A stretch of DNA of 17,286 nucleotides from Giesbergeria sp. (lineage in GTDB: Bacteria > Pseudomonadota > Gammaproteobacteria > Burkholderiales > Burkholderiaceae_C). The notes beneath the pieces were generated by a model. The model was not told the origin of the DNA, did not search any database, and worked only from the letters and a program-made list of their open reading frames with translations. The position numbers and the translations under genes are program-made. Where the stretch lies: positions 1-17,286 of the forward strand of contig JAGNUJ010000022.1 in NCBI GenBank assembly GCA_017987055.1, given 5' to 3'. This document shows, piece after piece, positions 8,987 to 15,378 of the stretch; positions within the stretch are counted from its first letter, which is position 1; every line of letters starts with the position of its first letter.

Positions 8987-9832
8987 GTGAAAGCTCTTTA
9001 CGACGTTCCCGCACCAGCCAAGCTGAACCTGTTTTTGCACATCACTGGGCGCCGCTCGGATGGCTACCACCTGCTGCAATCGGTATTTATGTTGATTGAC
9101 TGGTGCGACACGCTGCACTTTGAGCTGCGCTCTAGCACCCACATCAGCCGCGCAGACTTGGGTTCTACCTTGCCCGCCGACGACTTAACCCTGCGCGCCG
9201 CCCGCGCGCTGCAAACAGCCACCGGCTGCACGCAAGGCGCACACCTGAGCGTGCTCAAGCGCATTCCAGCTCAAGCAGGTATGGGAGGAGGATCATCGGA
9301 TGCGGCCTCCACCTTACTGGCTCTAAATCGCCTATGGAAACTCAAACTAAGTTTGCCTGAGCTAGGCCGCATCGGCCTGACGCTAGGCGCTGATGTACCG
9401 TTTTTTTTGTATGGCCACAACGCTTGGGTCGAAGGCATTGGCGAGCACATCACGCCACTTAAAAATGCCAACCAGCTGCCACCAGCGCGCTTTGTCGTGG
9501 TCAAACCCAGCGCTGGATTAGCCACAAAAGAAATTTTTTCATCTTTTTCTTTAAAACGCGATTCTGCTGGTGCTACAATTGCAGACTTTACTGCAAAGCA
9601 CTACGATTTTGGTCGTAACGACTTGCAGAGTGTTGCTCAAACACTGTGTCCCGATATCACGCAAGCCATTAATTGGCTCGCATCACACGGGTTACACGGG
9701 AAAATGACAGGCTCTGGAAGCGCAGTATTTGCAAAAATGACACAAAATATTGATTTTTCAGATGCTCCAAGCAAATGGCAGGTCAAATTATGTGACAATC
9801 TGACGCTTCACCCTCTGGCAGGCTGGGCTTAA
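8987..9832 (+). CDS. ispE: 4-diphosphocytidyl-2-C-methyl-D-erythritol kinase IspE
   Basis: IspE is the GHMP-family kinase that phosphorylates CDP-methylerythritol in the MEP route to isoprenoids. Seen: PAPAKLNLFLHITG at the N-terminus with the conserved Lys12, the glycine-rich ATP loop from P94 (PAQAGMGGGSSDAAS), the catalytic Asp136 in GADVPFFLYG, and the C-terminal KMTGSGSAVFA. The GTG at 8987 is chosen because it gives 281 residues and an N-terminus aligned with E. coli IspE (283). A TTG at 8972, overlapping lolB, would add five residues and cannot be excluded. The 3' third is A/T-richer than the start and contains a promoter-like sequence. Confidence 0.95.
   Translation: MKALYDVPAPAKLNLFLHITGRRSDGYHLLQSVFMLIDWCDTLHFELRSSTHISRADLGSTLPADDLTLRAARALQTATGCTQGAHLSVLKRIPAQAGMGGGSSDAASTLLALNRLWKLKLSLPELGRIGLTLGADVPFFLYGHNAWVEGIGEHITPLKNANQLPPARFVVVKPSAGLATKEIFSSFSLKRDSAGATIADFTAKHYDFGRNDLQSVAQTLCPDITQAINWLASHGLHGKMTGSGSAVFAKMTQNIDFSDAPSKWQVKLCDNLTLHPLAGWA
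9551..9579 (+). promoter_or_regulatory. Candidate promoter inside ispE for tRNA-Gln and prs
   Basis: TTAAAA at 9551-9556 and TACAAT at 9574-9579 are separated by 17 bases, and the -10 is preceded by TGC, giving an extended -10 (TGCTACAAT). Transcription would start near 9586, about 290 bases before the tRNA and about 410 before prs. From memory, E. coli prs is also read from a promoter well upstream of its start codon. The site lies in coding sequence, so chance is a real alternative. Confidence 0.35.
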
Positions 9833-9843
9833 GACAATTTTTT

Positions 9844-9870
9844 AGGTTGCTTGTACATTGCAAGCAACCT
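9844..9870 (+). other. Perfect 10-bp stem-loop just before tRNA-Gln
   Basis: AGGTTGCTTG (9844-9853) and CAAGCAACCT (9861-9870) pair perfectly around a 7-base loop. The stem ends 4 bases before the mature 5' end of the tRNA. No T-run follows it on the + strand (GTGT follows) and on the - strand an A-run follows, so it is not an ordinary intrinsic terminator in either direction. It might shape processing of the tRNA leader or protect the ispE 3' end. Confidence 0.75.
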
Positions 9871-9874
9871 GTGT

Positions 9875-9951
9875 AGGGGAATCGCCAAGTTGGTTAAGGC
9901 ACTGGATTTTGATTCCAGCATTCGAAGGTTCGAATCCTTCTTCCCCTGCCA
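9875..9951 (+). tRNA. tRNA-Gln (anticodon UUG)
   Basis: The 77-base gene includes an encoded CCA. The acceptor stem is AGGGGAA (9875-9881) with TTCCCCT (9941-9947), then G and CCA. The D stem is GCC/GGC around AAGTTGGTTAA. The anticodon stem CTGGA/TCCAG holds the loop TTTTGAT with anticodon TTG, reading CAA/CAG glutamine codons. The T arm is GAAGG-TTCGAAT-CCTTC. It lies between ispE and prs on the same strand, 45 bases before the prs start, and may be cut from a longer prs transcript. Confidence 0.97.
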
Positions 9952-9996
9952 AATTTTCTCGCGTACAAGCATTCATTTCAAATCGCTGAGACGCTC

Positions 9997-10968
9997 ATGC
10001 AAGCCAATCACTCCGACTTCATGCTGTTTACCGGCAATGCCAATCCCGGCATGGCCAATGAAATAGCGCGCCATCTGGGCATTTCTCTGGGCGCGGCACA
10101 TGTCGGACGCTTTTCCGACGGTGAAGTCACCGTGGAAATCAACCAAAACGTCCGCGCTCGCGACGTGTTTGTTGTCCAGTCCACCTGTGTGCCCACCAAC
10201 GAAAACTTGATGGAACTGTTGATCATGGTCGATGCGCTCAAGCGCGCCTCGGCTGAACGCATCAGCGCCGTCATCCCCTACTTTGGTTATGCCCGGCAAG
10301 ACCGCCGTCCGCGCTCGACCCGCGTGCCCATCACCGCCAAGGTGGTGGCCAATATGCTGCAGGCTGTGGGTGTCGCCCGCGTGTTGACCATGGACTTGCA
10401 CGCTGACCAAATCCAAGGTTTCTTCGACATTCCGGTGGACAACATCTACGCCTCGCCAGTATTGCTGGGTGATTTGCTGCAAAAAAACTACGAAGACCTG
10501 ATTGTGGTGTCACCCGACGTCGGCGGCGTGGTGCGTGCGCGCGCTTTGGCCAAGCAGCTCAACTGCGACTTGGCCATCATCGACAAGCGCCGCCCTAAGG
10601 CCAACGTCTCGGAAGTGATGCACGTCATCGGCGAAATCGAAGGCCGCAACTGCGTAATCATGGACGACATGATCGACACCGCCGGCACGCTGGTCAAAGC
10701 GGCAGAAGTGCTGAAAGAGCGTGGTGCCAAAAAGGTCTACGCCTACTGCACACACCCGATTTTCTCGGGGCCAGCGATTGAGCGCTTAACGACTTCAGCG
10801 CTGGACGAAGTGGTTGTCACCAACACCATTCCGCTGAGCGCCAACGCGCAAAGCTGCAGCAAAATTCGCCAACTGTCGGTGGCGCCGCTGATTGCCGAGA
10901 CGATTCAGCGCATTGCCCGGGGCGATTCGGTAATGAGTTTGTTCTCTGACCAAGACAACCTGTTCTAA
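9997..10968 (+). CDS. prs: Ribose-phosphate pyrophosphokinase (PRPP synthetase)
   Basis: The enzyme makes PRPP from ribose-5-phosphate and ATP for purine, pyrimidine, histidine, tryptophan and NAD synthesis. The 323-residue product matches class I enzymes (E. coli 315). Seen: [14 protein letters not shown] near the N-terminus, [14 protein letters not shown], the flexible-loop region [29 protein letters not shown] with the cation-binding His, and the PRPP-binding motif [12 protein letters not shown] (220-231). The ATG at 9997 has a weak GAGA about 5 bases upstream. An intrinsic terminator follows at 11003-11027. Placement after lolB-ispE and a tRNA is the conserved proteobacterial arrangement. 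Confidence 0.98.
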   Translation: MQANHSDFMLFTGNANPGMANEIARHLGISLGAAHVGRFSDGEVTVEINQNVRARDVFVVQSTCVPTNENLMELLIMVDALKRASAERISAVIPYFGYARQDRRPRSTRVPITAKVVANMLQAVGVARVLTMDLHADQIQGFFDIPVDNIYASPVLLGDLLQKNYEDLIVVSPDVGGVVRARALAKQLNCDLAIIDKRRPKANVSEVMHVIGEIEGRNCVIMDDMIDTAGTLVKAAEVLKERGAKKVYAYCTHPIFSGPAIERLTTSALDEVVVTNTIPLSANAQSCSKIRQLSVAPLIAETIQRIARGDSVMSLFSDQDNLF

Positions 10969-11002
10969 GTTGAACTGAGGTTTTTGGTCTGAGATAAAAG
11001 TC

Positions 11003-11027
11003 GGGCCTCCTTTAGGGAGGCCCTTTT
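11003..11027 (+). terminator. Rho-independent terminator after prs
   Basis: GGGCCTCC (11003-11010) pairs perfectly with GGAGGCCC (11016-11023) around a 5-base loop and is followed by TTTT. It lies 34 bases past the prs stop and 50 bases before rplY, which therefore needs readthrough or its own promoter. GTGACA at 11039-11044 resembles a -35, but I see no good -10 after it. Confidence 0.9.
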
Positions 11028-11076
11028 ACGTAACGAAGGTGACACTGGTCGCGGTGCCCTTTATCTGGAGAATTTT

Positions 11077-11703
11077 ATGAAATTAGCAGCTTTTGAGCGC
11101 TCTTTGCAAGGTACGGGTGCGAGCCGCCGTCTGCGCAATTCGGGCCGCACGCCCGCCATCGTGTACGGTGGTTCGGCCGAGATCCAAAAGGTCGAACTCG
11201 ACCACAACAACCTGTGGCACGCCCTGAAGAAAGAAGTTTTCCACTCCAGCATTTTGGAGATGGAAATCAACGGTCAGACCACCCCAGTGGTGCTGCGCGA
11301 CGTGCAATACCACCCCTTCAAGCAACTGGTGCTGCACGTGGACTTCCAGCGCGTGGACGAAACGACCAAGCTGCACCTGAAAGTGCCAGTGCACTACACC
11401 GGCGCTGACGAGTCCCCAGCAGTCAAGGCTGACGGCTGCACCATCACCACCATCGTCAACGAACTCGATGTCACTTGCATGCCATCCGAGCTGCCAGAGT
11501 TCATCAGCGTCGATTTGAGCGGCCTGAAAAAGGGTTCTGCAGTCCACCTCAATGATGTGAAGTTCCCCCGTGGCGTCACCCCAGTCAGACGCGGCAGCAA
11601 CAAGAACCCCGCGCTGATCGCAGTGATCGCACCGCTGGTGATTGTCGAAGCCGTGGCCGAAGCCGCGCCAGCCGCTAAGGGCAAGGGCAAGGGCAAGAAG
11701 TAA
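11077..11703 (+). CDS. rplY: 50S ribosomal protein L25 (Ctc family, long form)
   Basis: L25 binds 5S rRNA in the large ribosomal subunit. The 208-residue product is the two-domain long form: an N-terminal 5S rRNA-binding domain (about 1-95, with RRLRNSGRTPAIVYGG, typical of the family) and a C-terminal beta-rich TL5/Ctc domain (about 100-190). It ends in a short Ala-rich linker and a basic tail KGKGKGKK. The ATG at 11077 has CTGGAG 6 bases upstream. It lies between prs and pth, a very common bacterial order (prs-ctc-pth). A terminator stands on each side, so it may be transcribed largely as a single gene. Confidence 0.97.
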   Translation: MKLAAFERSLQGTGASRRLRNSGRTPAIVYGGSAEIQKVELDHNNLWHALKKEVFHSSILEMEINGQTTPVVLRDVQYHPFKQLVLHVDFQRVDETTKLHLKVPVHYTGADESPAVKADGCTITTIVNELDVTCMPSELPEFISVDLSGLKKGSAVHLNDVKFPRGVTPVRRGSNKNPALIAVIAPLVIVEAVAEAAPAAKGKGKGKK

Positions 11704-11722
11704 TTCTTCTTCCTAAGTTGCT

Positions 11723-11745
11723 GTCGGGCTTGAAAACAAGCCGAC
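11723..11745 (+). other. Stem-loop after rplY without T-run
   Basis: GTCGGGCTTG (11723-11732) pairs with CAAGCCGAC (11737-11745) around AAAA, with one bulged G. It stands 19 bases past the rplY stop and 5 bases before the real terminator. No T-run follows, so by itself it is unlikely to terminate; it may protect the rplY mRNA end. Confidence 0.65.
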
Positions 11746-11750
11746 TGCCC

Positions 11751-11786
11751 AACGGCCCACCGCCTCAAGCGCGTGGGCCGTTTTTT
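11751..11786 (+). terminator. Rho-independent terminator between rplY and pth
   Basis: AACGGCCCAC (11751-11760) pairs perfectly with GTGGGCCGTT (11773-11782), followed by a run of six T (11781-11786). The loop itself can close further through CGC/GCG. Only 17 bases separate the T-run from the pth start codon, too few for a promoter between them. Confidence 0.92.
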
Positions 11787-11803
11787 ATTGGAAATTTCTG
11801 CAG

Positions 11804-12451
11804 ATGATCAAACTGTTTGTGGGTCTGGGCAATCCTGGGCCGGAATACGAAACCACCCGCCACAACGCCGGTTTTTGGTGGATAGATGCGTTGGCGCGCG
11901 AGCTCAAAGTCACGCTGCAACCCGAGCGCGGTTACTGGGGCTTGGCCGCGCGCGCCACGGTGCAAGGCCAAGCGGTGTGGCTGCTGCAGCCGCAAACCTT
12001 TATGAATTTATCGGGCAAGTCGGTGTCGGCACTGGCGCGCTTCTTCAAAATTGCGCCCGATGAGATTTTGGTAGCACACGACGAACTCGATATCGCCCCC
12101 GGCCAAGCCAAGCTCAAGCGCGGCGGCGGCCATGCCGGCCACAACGGCCTGCGCGACATCCACGCGCAACTAGGCTCGGCCGATTACTGGCGGCTGCGCA
12201 TCGGCATCGGCCACCCCGGCGACCGCGCTGATGTGGCCAACTGGGTGCTGAAAAAACCCGCCCCCGAGCAGCGCACCTTGATCGAAGACAGCATTGCCCA
12301 CTCAATCAAAGCCTGGCCAGCGCTGCAAGCGGGCGATATGGACAAAGCCACGCTGCAAATCCACACCACCAAAGCGCCGCGCCCGAAACCGCCCCGGCCA
12401 GCGCCAGCAGTGCGAGCGGCAGATGCACCAAACACTGACAACGCCCTCTAA
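11804..12451 (+). CDS. pth: Peptidyl-tRNA hydrolase
   Basis: Pth cleaves peptidyl-tRNA dropped from ribosomes to recycle tRNA. The 215-residue product begins [23 protein letters not shown] and carries all four active-site residues at E. coli numbering: His20, Asn68 (FMNLSG), Asp93 (HDELD) and Asn114 (GHNGLRD). It is longer than E. coli Pth (194) because of a Pro/Ala-rich C-terminal extension after about residue 188, probably disordered. The start has GGAAA at 11790-11794. Since a strong terminator ends 17 bases before the ATG, expression must depend on readthrough or on a promoter inside rplY or the hairpin region. Confidence 0.98.
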   Translation: MIKLFVGLGNPGPEYETTRHNAGFWWIDALARELKVTLQPERGYWGLAARATVQGQAVWLLQPQTFMNLSGKSVSALARFFKIAPDEILVAHDELDIAPGQAKLKRGGGHAGHNGLRDIHAQLGSADYWRLRIGIGHPGDRADVANWVLKKPAPEQRTLIEDSIAHSIKAWPALQAGDMDKATLQIHTTKAPRPKPPRPAPAVRAADAPNTDNAL

Positions 12452-12456
12452 TTGCT

Positions 12457-12501
12457 ATTAATTAAATAGCTACTAACGCACGTATCTAAAGGGCTAGAGG
12501 C
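12457..12501 (+). repeat. Interspersed palindromic repeat, copy 2
   Basis: This lies between convergent pth and the ferredoxin gene and fills most of the 61-base gap. It opens with ATTAATTAAA like copy 1, lacks 5 bases that copy 1 has next, and then matches its 37-base core at 35 of 37 positions (12465-12501). The left end also forms a perfect small hairpin GCTATT-AATTA-AATAGC (12454-12470). No terminator with a T-run is visible for either gene. Confidence 0.85.
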
Positions 12502-12512
12502 TGTTTTGATGC

Positions 12513-12815
<303 letters not shown>

Positions 12816-12834
12816 TTATTTTTATCAGCGCCAA

Positions 12835-13257
12835 TTAAGCGCGCCCCATGATGGACGCAGTCGCCATGAGCTCCTCCAGCAGCGCAAACGACACTTGGCC
12901 GGACACCGAATACGGGTCAAGCTCGGGCTTTTCGCAGTATTTGAGCAAGATCGAGTGGTTGACCTTGCACAGGTTGACTTGGCCCATCGTCCAGCCACCA
13001 AAGCGGCGCTCAGAAATTTCTTCGTAGGTCAGCAGCTCGACATCGGTGTGGCGTTTGTCGCGCAGGATGTGGCCGTACAGCGTGTTCACTGCCGAGCGCC
13101 CGCCTTCGATGGCCTGCAAAAAGATGCCGCCGCCGTAGCACAGAATGCCGGTGATGCCGCTGGGCGGGTTGTACTGGCGCGACTGCGCCAAGATGGCTTC
13201 GATGGTGGCGGGCGAGGGATCGAGCGCGCGACTGGCGTAGAGCAAACGTACCAACAT
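12835..13257 (-). CDS. BLUF-domain blue-light sensor (single domain)
   Basis: BLUF domains bind FAD and sense blue light through a hydrogen-bond switch. The 140-residue product is a lone BLUF domain with a short C-terminal helical cap. The key residues are present: Tyr7 in LVRLLYASRA, Asn30 in YNPPSGITGIL, Gln48 in FLQAIEG, and Trp89 and Met91 in RRFGGWTMG, with spacings that match AppA (Tyr21, Asn45, Gln63, Trp104, Met106). There is no output domain, so it should signal by binding a partner. The ATG lies 3 bases after the folE stop, with GGAAGAA inside the folE end as a possible ribosome binding site, so folE and this gene are almost certainly one transcript. Confidence 0.93.
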   Translation of the reverse strand: MLVRLLYASRALDPSPATIEAILAQSRQYNPPSGITGILCYGGGIFLQAIEGGRSAVNTLYGHILRDKRHTDVELLTYEEISERRFGGWTMGQVNLCKVNHSILLKYCEKPELDPYSVSGQVSFALLEELMATASIMGRA

Positions 13258-13260
13258 AGC

Positions 13261-14004
13261 TCAGTTTCTTCCGGGAATGAGGGACAAAAATTCGCGGCGC
13301 AGGTTGGCGTCTTTCAAGAAGACGCCGCGCATCACCGAGTTGAGCATCTTGCTGTTGAGCTCGCGCACGCCGCGCCACGACATGCAAAAGTGGCTCGCTT
13401 CCATGACGATGGCCAAGCCGTCGGGCTGGGTCATTTCCATGATTTGGTCGGCCAGCTGCACCACCGCTTCTTCTTGGATTTGCGGCCGACCCATGATCCA
13501 GTCGACCAAGCGGGCGTATTTGGACAGGCCAATCACGTTGGTGTGCTCGTTGGGCATTACGCCAATCCAAATTTTGCCCATCACCGGGCAAAAGTGGTGG
13601 CTGCAAGCGCTGCGCACGGTGAGCGGGCCGACGATCATCAGCTCGTTCAGGTGCTCGGCGTTGGGAAATTCGGTGATGGCCGGCGGCGGCACGTAGCGGC
13701 CGTTAAACACCTCGTTGATATACATCTTGGCGACGCGGCGCGCGGTGTTTTGGGTGTTGTGGTCGCTCTCGGTGTTGATGACCAGGCTGTCGAGCACGCC
13801 TTGCATCTTCACTTCGACTTCGTCCAGCAGCAGCGCCAATTCGCCCGGTTCGATGAACTCGGCAATGTTGTCGTTGGCATTGAAGCGTTTGCGCGCCGCT
13901 TGGAGTCGCTCACGGATTTTGACGGAGACGGGGACGCCCTCGTCGCTGGCGTCGTTAATGTCGCTGGTGGCTGGGTGCATGTCGGCAGCAAGTGATCTGA
14001 ACAT
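13261..14004 (-). CDS. folE: GTP cyclohydrolase I
   Basis: FolE turns GTP into dihydroneopterin triphosphate, the first step of folate and pterin synthesis. Seen: the zinc ligands Cys134 and His137 in SACSHHFCPVMG, Cys207 in SHFCMSWRGVRE, plus VIGLSKYARLVDWIMGRPQIQE as a conserved block (split here by my reading: VIGLSKYARL then GRPQIQE). The length of 247 residues from the ATG at 14004 exceeds E. coli FolE (222) through an N-terminal extension. The start is uncertain: GTG at 14037 and ATG at 13980 are in frame and none has a clear ribosome binding site. The stop is 3 bases before the BLUF gene. Confidence 0.94.
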   Translation of the reverse strand: MFRSLAADMHPATSDINDASDEGVPVSVKIRERLQAARKRFNANDNIAEFIEPGELALLLDEVEVKMQGVLDSLVINTESDHNTQNTARRVAKMYINEVFNGRYVPPPAITEFPNAEHLNELMIVGPLTVRSACSHHFCPVMGKIWIGVMPNEHTNVIGLSKYARLVDWIMGRPQIQEEAVVQLADQIMEMTQPDGLAIVMEASHFCMSWRGVRELNSKMLNSVMRGVFLKDANLRREFLSLIPGRN

Positions 14005-14047
14005 ATGGCCATCGTAACAGTGAACCCGCACCAGCACGATACAAGGG

Positions 14048-14088
14048 GTTTTGCCCTCTAGCGCATATGGAGCTTGCGCTTATAGCTA
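14048..14088 (-). repeat. Interspersed palindromic repeat, copy 3 (divergent, inverted)
   Basis: On the - strand this reads TAGCTATAAGCGCA, a 9-base centre, then TGCGCTAGAGGGC. It shares the ends TAGCTA and CTAGAGG and the overall layout with copies 1 and 2, but the centre differs. The inner arms AGCGCA and TGCGCT form a perfect 6-bp stem. It lies in the gap between the folE start and the 3' end of the Sel1 gene. A similar half-element follows at 14131-14148. Confidence 0.7.
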
Positions 14089-14141
14089 CAAAAACAGTAG
14101 TAAATAACAGGCAAACCAAATGTATCAATAGTTTTTGCCCG

Positions 14142-15362
14142 TTAGCGCCACTGCGGCGGAATCAGGTCGTAGAGCGGCGTGGGGTCGCGCACAAAAAGCT
14201 GCGCACTGGGCGCTTGCAGCGTCGAGAGCACCGCACCTTCGCGGGTGATGTCCAAGTTGGCCAGTTGCTGCATCCAGCCGATATCCACAGCTCCATCGGC
14301 GCTGGGACGCGAGTAAATACGCTCCAACATCTGCTGGGCGGGCTTGCTGCCGGTGGCGGCGGCGACTTGGTATAGGCGCAAGGCTTCGGTGTAGTTGGCG
14401 GGCACGCCATCGCCCCGGTGGTAACGCAGTGCTTGGGCAAAGCGTTGGTTGGCGCTTTGCTGGGGCTGCAGTGTCTGCGTTGACACCTGCAAGCGGCTGG
14501 CTAGCAAACGGGCGTTGGCCGCCGCTGTCGGCGAGTGCGCCGCTGCCGCCGCGCGAAACTGTGTCAGCGCCTCCGTCAAGCGATGGGCACTGACACTTTC
14601 CAGACCCAGCTCGTTGAGCGCCTGCGCGTTGCCCAAGCGCGCCGCGCGCACCAGCAGTTGGCGTCTTTGGGTCTTTGTTGTGCTGGGCTGCAAGTTGGGC
14701 TCTTCGGCGACGGCGACGGCCACGTCCAGCGGAGCCAGTGCCGATTCGATCCGCCACTCCAAATACAGCGCACGCCCGGGGTCGGCGCTGCGCAGTCGGG
14801 CAATCCAAGCGCGGGCGGCTATCGGGTTGGGCGGGCCGGTGCAGCCATCCATCAGGCACCACGCCAAGCCAGCAGCTGCCAGCGGATGACCGAGCAGTTG
14901 TGCGCGCTCAAACCAGCGGCGTGCCTCTGCCTTGTCTTCGGGCATGACCCGGCCGTGCAGCGCCAATAAACCCAGCAGCCAAGCTGCTTCACGCGGGGTG
15001 GCTTCGCCAAAGTGGCGGCTCGCCGCGCTGGCGCTGGCAGAGGCCGTGGCGCGCAGCTTTTGCAAGGCGCGCTCCTGAGCGGGGTTGTTGGAGCTCTGCG
15101 ATTGCAGCGCGGCCGCATTGAGTTGCTCGGGGTCTATCGCCTGCGCTGCAGTAAGGTGGGTTGCGCGCTGCTGTGCCGGGTCGTGGTAACGCGGTACGGG
15201 TGGCAGTATTTGGGAAGGGTTGATGTGCTGCACCTCGGGCAAGGCAGGTGCCAGTGCTGAGGCCGATGCAGTTGCCTGCATCACGCCCATAGTCAGCGCC
15301 AGCGCCATGCCGCACAACAGGGCGGGGTGCGAGGCGGCAAAAGGCAAGGCAGGTTGGTGCAT
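14142..15362 (-). CDS. Exported Sel1-like repeat protein
   Basis: The product has 406 residues from the ATG at 15362. It starts with a likely signal peptide (hydrophobic Ala/Leu/Met stretch, residues about 9-35, ending near ATASASA). A Pro- and Gln-rich stretch follows, then Sel1/TPR-like helical repeats: one near residues 122-171 (LLGLLALHGRVMPEDKAEA, RRWFERAQLLGHPLAAAGLA) and one near 307-350 (ALRYHRGDGVPANYTEALRL, YQVAAATGSKPAQ). Such repeats usually serve protein contacts in the envelope. A TTG at 15419 would extend it by 19 residues and overlap the upstream gene, which I reject. The start lies 16 bases after the CsgG-like gene's stop, so the two are probably co-expressed. Exact function is unknown. 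Confidence 0.85.
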   Translation of the reverse strand: MHQPALPFAASHPALLCGMALALTMGVMQATASASALAPALPEVQHINPSQILPPVPRYHDPAQQRATHLTAAQAIDPEQLNAAALQSQSSNNPAQERALQKLRATASASASAASRHFGEATPREAAWLLGLLALHGRVMPEDKAEARRWFERAQLLGHPLAAAGLAWCLMDGCTGPPNPIAARAWIARLRSADPGRALYLEWRIESALAPLDVAVAVAEEPNLQPSTTKTQRRQLLVRAARLGNAQALNELGLESVSAHRLTEALTQFRAAAAAHSPTAAANARLLASRLQVSTQTLQPQQSANQRFAQALRYHRGDGVPANYTEALRLYQVAAATGSKPAQQMLERIYSRPSADGAVDIGWMQQLANLDITREGAVLSTLQAPSAQLFVRDPTPLYDLIPPQWR

Positions 15363-15378
15363 GGCAATCGCCCCGTGC

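Noticed and set aside
11039..11067. GTGACA with TATCTG 17 bases downstream as an rplY promoter.
   Set aside because: The -10 matches the consensus at only three of six positions and overlaps the ribosome binding site of rplY.
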